A stretch of 55,081 nt of DNA from Burkholderiales bacterium (GTDB lineage: Bacteria; Pseudomonadota; Gammaproteobacteria; Burkholderiales; JAHFRG01), in assembly GCA_035518095.1 (NCBI GenBank), contig DATIXX010000013.1, positions 1-55,081 of the forward strand, given 5' to 3'. The position numbers and the translations under genes were made by a program. Under the pieces are notes generated by a model. It ran no database searches and was not told where the DNA came from. It saw nothing but the letters and a program-made list of their open reading frames with translations. Below are positions 48,941 through 55,081 of this stretch, in pieces; the stretch's first letter is position 1, and every line of letters begins with the position of its first letter.

Positions 48941-50260
48941 ATGCGCAAGATACCCAGCAGAAATCCGCGTTTTGAAAAAAAACTCTTGATCCGTGAAGCA
49001 CCGACGTTTTTATCCGAGCTCGCAGAGCGCTACGCGCGCGTGCGAGAGACCAGCAAGCGGCTGCTAGAACCTTTGACTGCAGAAGACTGCGCGCTGCAAT
49101 CAATGCCGGATGCGAGTCCGACAAAGTGGCATTTGGCACACACAAGCTGGTTCTTCGAAACCTTTATTCTCGAGCGCTTCGTCGCACATTACCGGCCGTT
49201 TCACCCGGCTTACCGCGTGCTGTTTAACTCCTACTACAATACGGTCGGAGACAAGCATCCGCGCCCGGAACGAGGCTTGATTTCGCGACCCGATATAAAT
49301 GAGGTGTTGGCTTACCGAAGCCATGTCGATGAGCAAATGGCGGCGCTGTTCGAGGAGCCGCCCGCCGATCGAGATGAATTCGCGGCATTGGCGGAACTCG
49401 GAGTTAATCATGAGGAGCAACATCAGGAATTGATGCTCACGGACATCAAGCATCTGTTCTGGAAAAACCCGCTCCGGCCCGCTTATCGGAGCCAATGGCC
49501 GCTAACCATGGTGCGAGCGCGGAAAACGCGGCGCATCGCGTTCGCAGGCGGCACATTCCAGGTCGGAGATTTGGGAATTCGGTTTGCATTTGACAACGAG
49601 CGGCCGCGTCATGCAGTGATCTTGCGTGACTTCGAGATTGCATCCCATCCGGTAACTCATGGAGAATTTTTGAATTTCGTGGAGAACGGCGGATACCAAC
49701 GGCCGGAACTTTGGCTGTCAATGGGATGGGATATTCTGAACCAGCAGGGGTGGCAGGCGCCGCAATACTGGGAGCGCGACAATGGCGATTGGTATACCTT
49801 TACGTTGCACGGAATGGAAAAAATCGATCCCCATGCGCCGGTTAGTCATATAAGTTTTTTTGAAGCGAACGCCTATGCGCGCTGGGCCGGTGCGAGATTG
49901 CCAACGGAGGCCGAGTGGGAGAGGGTTGCATCGGAAATTGCGGTAGACGGAAATTTTCTTGAAAGCGCTGCCTTGCATCCGCTGGCATTGCGGCGCGATC
50001 CGCCCCGTCCCGGACTGGCTCAGTTATTTGGGGACGTCTGGGAGTGGACGCAAAGCTCGTATGCACCGTATCCCGGATTTAGGCTTGCCCAAGGCGCGGT
50101 GGGCGAATACAACGGCAAATTTATGTGTAACCAGTACGTGCTGCGAGGCGGTTCATGCGCAACACCGAAGGCACACGTTCGCGCCACATATCGCAATTTC
50201 TTCCCGCCCGAGGCGAGGTGGCAATTCAGCGGCCTGCGTTTGGCGTGGGACGCGCAATAG
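48941..50260 (+). CDS. egtB: EgtB-like iron-dependent sulfoxide synthase (ergothioneine type)
   Basis: Predicted non-heme iron enzyme joining a thiol to hercynine in ergothioneine synthesis. The N-terminal DinB-like domain has KWHLAHTSWFFE (His67 the likely ligand) and NHEEQHQELM with His157 and His161, giving the three-histidine iron site. The C-terminal formylglycine-synthase-like domain includes ARLPTEAEWE, GDVWEWT and VLRGGSC. I use the ATG at 48941, which has TTGGAGG about nine bases upstream, giving 439 aa. No egtD methyltransferase is adjacent. OvoA-like or other EgtB-type thiol chemistry cannot be excluded. Confidence 0.87.
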   Translation: MRKIPSRNPRFEKKLLIREAPTFLSELAERYARVRETSKRLLEPLTAEDCALQSMPDASPTKWHLAHTSWFFETFILERFVAHYRPFHPAYRVLFNSYYNTVGDKHPRPERGLISRPDINEVLAYRSHVDEQMAALFEEPPADRDEFAALAELGVNHEEQHQELMLTDIKHLFWKNPLRPAYRSQWPLTMVRARKTRRIAFAGGTFQVGDLGIRFAFDNERPRHAVILRDFEIASHPVTHGEFLNFVENGGYQRPELWLSMGWDILNQQGWQAPQYWERDNGDWYTFTLHGMEKIDPHAPVSHISFFEANAYARWAGARLPTEAEWERVASEIAVDGNFLESAALHPLALRRDPPRPGLAQLFGDVWEWTQSSYAPYPGFRLAQGAVGEYNGKFMCNQYVLRGGSCATPKAHVRATYRNFFPPEARWQFSGLRLAWDAQ

Positions 50261-50352
50261 GTTCATCGATTGGGTTAGTGGCGTCATTGGAACTCAAATG
50301 CGAGTTGCAGCCATAAGTTAGTCAATTGCGACTCCTTGCCGCGACAATTTGG

Positions 50353-50964
50353 TCAGCGGACCGGAAGCGCCAAACTGATAGCAACGATATCGACGCCCGG
50401 ATCGTAACTGCTGAACAGGTCGTCGTGAGATAAATGACGGGCTGCTAACTCAATTCGCATGTCGTTCGCGAATCGGCGCCCAACGCTCAATTCGAAATAA
50501 GCTTCTTTGGCGCTGCCCAGGTTCTTGCCGTTGCCGCGGCTGTAGCCGGCTAATGCAAAAGTCGAAGCAATTTCCATTTGATAGGGAAGAGAGACATTAA
50601 ACCTCAGCCCGCCGTAACCGTATATCGAGCGGCGGGCAGTCGCGGCAAAACCAATCACAGGCTGGCTGTTCCAGAAATGCTGGCCCCCGAATCGGTATTC
50701 AGCTGCAAAAACTGGGGTTGGATCGCTTCCCGCACCGACATCAAAAGCGCCGGCGCTCACCGCCGCCAGGCCAACGGGCGCTTGGGGCGGGGGCGGGCTC
50801 AGGATTGCTTTTCCGGTCACTAAAACGTCCGCGACGATAATAAATGCGGCACCTGCGTCTGGGTTGAAACCGGAAGCGTGGGACGCGGAAGCCAACAATA
50901 ATCCGGCCAGAGCCAGCCACGGGTTCCGCCCCATTTTTACCGCCGCGCCGTTTGCGTGAAACAT
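50353..50964 (-). CDS. PagL-like lipid A 3-O-deacylase / acyloxyacyl hydrolase
   Basis: Predicted outer membrane beta-barrel of 203 aa that removes an acyl chain from lipid A. A signal peptide ends near residue 30 (LALAGLLLASASHASG). Alternating strands follow, and the C-terminal motif RHLSHDDL holds the His-x-Ser pair of the PagL active site. The end, VDIVAISLALPVR, is a typical final strand. A third catalytic acid could not be placed with certainty. The ATG at 50964 is used; an internal ATG ten codons later gives a shorter, also credible signal. It is convergent with egtB and downstream of pilY1 on the same strand. Confidence 0.78.
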   Translation of the reverse strand: MFHANGAAVKMGRNPWLALAGLLLASASHASGFNPDAGAAFIIVADVLVTGKAILSPPPPQAPVGLAAVSAGAFDVGAGSDPTPVFAAEYRFGGQHFWNSQPVIGFAATARRSIYGYGGLRFNVSLPYQMEIASTFALAGYSRGNGKNLGSAKEAYFELSVGRRFANDMRIELAARHLSHDDLFSSYDPGVDIVAISLALPVR

Positions 50965-51268
50965 TTGAAAAACCCCGATAACGCAGACGTTCCAGCCCTT
51001 GTTTCCTATCGTCTTTGCTTAATAGTACCGGAATACGTGGAGCACCTTCGGAGGTAATAAATATTTTTCGGTTCTGGAGATGCAAATTTTAGCAATTACC
51101 AGGGCAAGCAGATAGCCACAACCTCTTGCCTGCTAGGCCGGGTATCTCAGTCGCAGCAGAATGAAAGCTTTTTAGGCGGGCGATTTTGGAAAGAAACGAT
51201 TCAGAACGGGATAATTTTGCATCGACCACCGGTGTCCGCCGTATTAGGGCGGACACCGGGATTGATGG
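50965..51268. other. Intergenic region between pilY1 and pagL-like gene
   Basis: About 304 bases between two minus-strand genes. It contains the long hairpin at 51229-51259 close to the pilY1 stop. The rest probably holds the promoter of the PagL-like gene, which could not be assigned. No open frame with conserved sequence was seen. Confidence 0.4.
51229..51259 (-). terminator. 12-bp stem hairpin downstream of pilY1
   Basis: CCGGTGTCCGCC at 51229-51240 and its exact inverse GGCGGACACCGG at 51248-51259, with a 7-base loop, ten bases after the pilY1 stop on the minus strand. No U-tract follows, so it may be an RNA-stabilising 3' structure rather than a true intrinsic terminator. Confidence 0.6.
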
Positions 51269-54200
51269 TCACTGCCTGAAGATTTCGCGCCATGCGCGCC
51301 TCTTTAGCGGTCCGGCAGGCGGGGGCGCGCCAGGGTTGTTTTCCAGGACACTGGCGAGTCCGCCGGTCGAGCCGCTGAGTATTTTGTACTCTTTGCCGCT
51401 ACCGGTCGCGCCGCTGATGACGGTGGGGGTGGGAGCGATACCCACGGTCGAGGCGATGCCGCTTACATAGTACTGTGTACCATTGACGGTAACCAAGTCG
51501 CTCGTGGTGAAGTTATTATCGCCGTTCACGTCAAAGGGCGAGAAGGTGAGCGTTCCCCCGCTGATTGGATCGAGGTCCATGGTCCAGGTGGTGCCACCGG
51601 CGGTGCACAGGTTTGCCGAGGGCGTGGCGGTGTTGACGACCAGTTTCTGGGTACTGATGATGGGGTTATACGCCACCCGTTCCCCGGTTGCGGTACCAGA
51701 GCCATACACCGGGTTGCCGCTCGCATTCACATTCGGGAAATCCATGTACCAGCCGGTATTTGTGGGTGCAGTCGTATAGTTGACCGCATTTTGGCTGGTG
51801 ACCCTGAAGGTGCCCGCACTTGTTGTGACATTGGCAAGCACGGATTGGGAGACCAGTAGGCTACGCCCGCTCACCGTTGATCCGTTATCCCAGATGCCGT
51901 ACAGCGTTTGTTGGCTTACATTTGACGCGTCGCTAGCCTGCAGATAAAGGCCCGTGCCAAAGAGCACCATTTCGCCCCCATTCGGATTGGGATAGACCAC
52001 CGGTGCCGAGGTGATCGGTTGCGCATTGTTGGAGGCGTCCTTGGCGGTAAAGAGCGGCACCGGAGATCCAACACCGCCAAACGCTGTCTTCCAATTGGAG
52101 GGGTTTGAACTCGTAACATCGAATTTCCACATATTCCCTTGGAGATCGCCGACATAGATATAGTCGATGACCCCATCGCCGTTGGCGTCCACCAACGCGG
52201 GTTGGGCCAGCCCGTTGGGGGAGCCTGCTGTACCGACCATGGTATCGAGCTTGATGTAATTGGTGCCCGCGACCCAGGAACTGCCGGTGGCGCCGGGTTG
52301 GATAAACAGGATATAAACTACGCCATGGCCGGTCGCGCTCGCGTGATTATCCAGCGGGCCTTCGGCACCGCCCATGTTGGGGCAGGGCCGCACCGTGCAG
52401 GAGTAGGTGTTGTTGTAGCCGTTGCCAAACACCACTGCCCACTGGCCGTTGGCCATCTTGCCAATTTGCGGCTGGCCATAGACAAAGCCCAGATCCGCAT
52501 CATCGGAGTCGGTGAATTCCCACAGCGCAAGCTTATTGGCGTTGGCTTCGGTAAATTGGCTGGGATCGGTCACATCGAGGGCAAACACACCCTGGCCGCC
52601 CGCCCTTAAATCGCCCACGAGCACGCTCTTCCAGTTGGAGGCGGCGGGGCAGGGGTTGGCGAGTAAGGGGGGGGTTGGCATGCACACGTCTTGGACGATG
52701 GCCGTGCCATCCACATAATAGCGGTGCACGTAGTTTTGCGACATGAACTTGGGCAAATCGGAATAAATCCGGCTTGGCACATAACCCAGTACTTCGTCAC
52801 CGCCACCGGAGGCTGTGCTTTGAACCGCATTGAATCCATGCAGCAAGCCGTCGTTCGCACCCATGTACACCACCGGAGTGCGGTTGGCGTAGGTGCTGGC
52901 AAAGGTTCCATACGTTGGATCCGAGGTATGCGCAACATCGGTGCTGCCGGGCGCGCCCACATATTGCGGGTTGGAATTGATGATGTCTCCCAGCTTGCTT
53001 ACCGGACGCCTTCTGAAGGTGTTGGCGGAGGTCCCTTCATTGCTTGCATCACCCCTTAAATAAGCCAGCCGCGAAGAGCCCAGCGCATCTACCGTCCCAC
53101 TGGCATTTTGATTGAGGTAGGCCGCAAGCGTTGCATTGGCACTCACGTTGCTCCACTCAAAGGGAATGCCGGAATTATTATGGGCAACGCCGGACGCCGG
53201 GTTGTAGCTGATGATCACGCGGCTCGTTGGCAGTTGCGTGTTGATTTGCTGGCCCGAGTCCCAATCCGCCGTGTTAGAAATGTTGCCGTTCAAGTCCACC
53301 GGATAGGACAGCAGCTGCCCGCTCCAGTCGGCGCTATTAAAGCGCGCCTGAAATACCCGGGTTCCGGTATTAAGCGAGGTTGAGTTGGTCGCAACCGAGG
53401 TCGACGATGAAACACCCAATATCTGGGTAAAGGCCCGATCCAGCGATATCTGCAGCTGGCCTGGATTGGTCACGGGGAAGTAATTATCCGGGATGCCATC
53501 GCTGCCATCGAGCCCCGTGCTGTTGATCACTTTGTCCCACTCGGCGACTTGGTCGGGACGACCGTTGCCATTGAGATCATGAAAGCCGCCGTATTTCGCC
53601 ACATACCACAGCGGATCGTTCAGCGTGCCGCCGACGCCGGTCACGTTATATGTAGCGCTCATCGATGGAACCACGGGATTATTGTCGATCGTGCAAGCAC
53701 TACATTCGGTCGTGACCGTACCGCTGGGCGAGGTGTACTGGTAATAGAAGCCGGGCTTCGAGGTCGTGGCGGTCGCGGGATCAAGGCAACCGGTGCCGCC
53801 GTTAATGGACCAATTAGCAGAATTGCTATCTTGTATCCCGGAAAAGAAATGGGCGCCATCTTTATTTGTTCCGGAGATGACATAGCCAAACCCGTCGCAG
53901 CCGTTGCCACCGCGGCCCGCCACTTTTGTCGATACCGTGATTTGACTCGTGCTGGTATTGACCTGGTAGCTGATAATTCCATCTATGTCCAGCTCGTAGT
54001 CTGCGCCTTGCCCCGATTCGTCCCATTGGACTAGGTAGGTGCCAAAGGGACCGGTCGCGTTGGTGCCGGTGGTGATAATTTTAAAGTCCACAATTTGTCC
54101 AGGGCCGAAGGTGACGATCTGGTCTTCAAACTTGCCCGCGGGCATGATTGTGACTGTCTTGGCGCCCACCGGAATGGTGATCTTCGGAACATTGGGCGAT

Positions 54201-55081
54201 AGCGTAAGCGCAGATGTCGTGACTTTGAGCGAATTAGCATCGCTCGCGGGCACGGTAAGATCAGTGCGAATCCGGTTGGTATGAGCCTCATAGGCGATAC
54301 CTGCAATATCGTAAGAACCCTGATAGCGGGGCTGGTCGGGGCAGATGCCCGACGCGCTGCCCAAGGCGCTAATGACCTTAGGTGAGCAGGTGCTATCGTT
54401 CACCGAGCCGCTGTTGCCGATTAACCAGGTGCCCCCGTTGATATTCTCATGCTGGCTGTCGCCGATGGTATTGGTCCATTGCTGGGCGCTTTGCGCCGTA
54501 TTCAGGTCGGTTATTCCACCCAGTTGGTCGCTGTCAAAGGATTGGGTCGCAGCATTGATTACCAATGTGTTCAACGGCGCGCAGTATGTATTGGCGCTCA
54601 AGGGATCGTTCCAGCTGGGTTGCGAGAGCCCTAACACGGTGTCCTGAACCGTGCCGCTATAGGTAAATTGCGGGTTCGGGGTTTTATGCGCTAAATAACG
54701 CAGCGACTCCAGATACATTTCCGAAATCGGGTTGCCCCAAGAGCCGCAACGGCCTTCAGAGAAATCCCCCCGGTTCAGGTACGACCCCGGTGGGCCGCTG
54801 CCCGAATTGGCTTGGACGATGCCGCAATTGTCGCTGGGCGCGCCTGCCGGGGGGACGGCGTCACTATAACTTCCCCACGTGCCCCCATTGCTGTCCGTGC
54901 TGCCCCAGTAATAACCGTAAAGCTTGAAGTCATCGAGGTTATCAACAATGCTGCCTGCAGCAGGGCGCAAGAATTGGCCAGTGCTCGAATTGACTTCATC
55001 GGTAAACGAGCCTGCGTTCTTGCGCAACACTCCGCCCGATTTGTTTTTCGCATAGCTTCCTGTGAAAAGGCCGAAACTCAT
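51269..55081 (-). CDS. pilY1: PilY1-type type IV pilus tip/biogenesis protein, N-terminus beyond the window
   Basis: C-terminal 1,270 residues of a very large exported protein. The last base of the window falls in a Met codon, but the sequence there (SFGLFTGSYAKNKSGGVLRKN) resembles the interior of PilY1, so the true start lies outside. The C-terminal beta-propeller domain is clear, with VVYMGANDGLLHGFN and VLVGDLRAGGQGVFALDVTDP. The calcium-loop DANGDGVIDYIYVGDLQGN matches the known PilY1 site. Further EF-hand-like loops are DLNGNGRPDQVAEWD and DVNGDNNFTTSD. The middle region is rich in Ser, Thr, Asn and Gly, as in adhesins. It acts at the pilus tip or surface, possibly in adhesion and twitching. 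No minor pilin genes are in view. Confidence 0.93.
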   Translation of the reverse strand: MSFGLFTGSYAKNKSGGVLRKNAGSFTDEVNSSTGQFLRPAAGSIVDNLDDFKLYGYYWGSTDSNGGTWGSYSDAVPPAGAPSDNCGIVQANSGSGPPGSYLNRGDFSEGRCGSWGNPISEMYLESLRYLAHKTPNPQFTYSGTVQDTVLGLSQPSWNDPLSANTYCAPLNTLVINAATQSFDSDQLGGITDLNTAQSAQQWTNTIGDSQHENINGGTWLIGNSGSVNDSTCSPKVISALGSASGICPDQPRYQGSYDIAGIAYEAHTNRIRTDLTVPASDANSLKVTTSALTLSPNVPKITIPVGAKTVTIMPAGKFEDQIVTFGPGQIVDFKIITTGTNATGPFGTYLVQWDESGQGADYELDIDGIISYQVNTSTSQITVSTKVAGRGGNGCDGFGYVISGTNKDGAHFFSGIQDSNSANWSINGGTGCLDPATATTSKPGFYYQYTSPSGTVTTECSACTIDNNPVVPSMSATYNVTGVGGTLNDPLWYVAKYGGFHDLNGNGRPDQVAEWDKVINSTGLDGSDGIPDNYFPVTNPGQLQISLDRAFTQILGVSSSTSVATNSTSLNTGTRVFQARFNSADWSGQLLSYPVDLNGNISNTADWDSGQQINTQLPTSRVIISYNPASGVAHNNSGIPFEWSNVSANATLAAYLNQNASGTVDALGSSRLAYLRGDASNEGTSANTFRRRPVSKLGDIINSNPQYVGAPGSTDVAHTSDPTYGTFASTYANRTPVVYMGANDGLLHGFNAVQSTASGGGDEVLGYVPSRIYSDLPKFMSQNYVHRYYVDGTAIVQDVCMPTPPLLANPCPAASNWKSVLVGDLRAGGQGVFALDVTDPSQFTEANANKLALWEFTDSDDADLGFVYGQPQIGKMANGQWAVVFGNGYNNTYSCTVRPCPNMGGAEGPLDNHASATGHGVVYILFIQPGATGSSWVAGTNYIKLDTMVGTAGSPNGLAQPALVDANGDGVIDYIYVGDLQGNMWKFDVTSSNPSNWKTAFGGVGSPVPLFTAKDASNNAQPITSAPVVYPNPNGGEMVLFGTGLYLQASDASNVSQQTLYGIWDNGSTVSGRSLLVSQSVLANVTTSAGTFRVTSQNAVNYTTAPTNTGWYMDFPNVNASGNPVYGSGTATGERVAYNPIISTQKLVVNTATPSANLCTAGGTTWTMDLDPISGGTLTFSPFDVNGDNNFTTSDLVTVNGTQYYVSGIASTVGIAPTPTVISGATGSGKEYKILSGSTGGLASVLENNPGAPPPAGPLKRRAWREIFRQ

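Overview
The window reads as chromosome of a Gram-negative betaproteobacterium-like organism, perhaps of the Nitrosomonadales/Rhodocyclales type; this is an inference from gene content and order, not a proven placement. Pointers are the rimP-nusA-infB-rbfA-truB-rpsO-pnp block, dksA beside a Pro-Arg-His tRNA cluster, smpB/ratA-rnfH, guaB-guaA, pyrG-kdsA-eno-ftsB, and ygfZ followed by a DUF4936 gene and an NRDE gene. Most of the DNA is tightly packed housekeeping sequence, with short accessory stretches between the blocks.

Layout. (1) 1-7,022: a one-carbon (serine cycle) operon: hydroxypyruvate reductase, malate-CoA ligase subunits MtkA and MtkB, PEP carboxylase and malyl-CoA lyase. Together they take hydroxypyruvate to glycerate, carboxylate PEP, activate malate to malyl-CoA and cleave it to glyoxylate and acetyl-CoA. 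(2) 7,083-11,417, minus strand: a DUF2721 membrane protein, a ubiquitin-like/Mut7-C protein, a ferritin-like protein, a lipoprotein coupled to glnS, and glnS. (3) 11,568-20,083: the transcription/translation operon rimP to pnp, opening with a promoter and a terminator-like hairpin. pnp and dksA converge on a shared terminator. (4) 20,676-21,050: tRNA-Pro, tRNA-Arg and tRNA-His behind a near-consensus promoter. (5) 21,396-24,888: a small unknown protein, a PPK2 polyphosphate kinase, a GNAT acetyltransferase and a SulP transporter. (6) 24,927-29,943: smpB, ratA-rnfH, a DUF4124 protein and guaB-guaA. (7) 30,070-34,393: a palindromic repeat, a Tat-type metallo-beta-lactamase-fold lipoprotein, a small lipoprotein, tadA coupled to an L,D-transpeptidase-fold gene, and an SDR reductase behind a perfect inverted repeat.

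(8) 34,445-39,715, minus strand: a probable five-gene operon ygfZ, DUF4936, NRDE, fused class II aldolase/short-chain dehydrogenase, mtnA. The last two suggest a compact route that salvages methylthioribose or 5-deoxyribose phosphate to DHAP plus an aldehyde. (9) 39,805-43,960: pyrG-kdsA-eno-ftsB, tightly coupled. (10) 44,235-48,648: an HNH endonuclease, a periplasmic cupredoxin and a three-gene cluster (type III polyketide synthase, SAM methyltransferase, FAD oxidoreductase). That cluster has the enzyme logic of phenolic lipid or alkylquinone synthesis and is the most interesting specialised-metabolism candidate here. (11) 48,941-55,081: an EgtB-like enzyme with no egtD beside it, a PagL-like lipid A deacylase, and the C-terminal 1,270 residues of a PilY1-type pilus protein that runs off the right edge.

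Limits: all assignments come from reading motifs and gene order by eye. No similarity search, folding program or comparative genome was used. Start codons were moved to internal positions where a Shine-Dalgarno site, a stop/start overlap or family length argued for it, and each such choice is noted.
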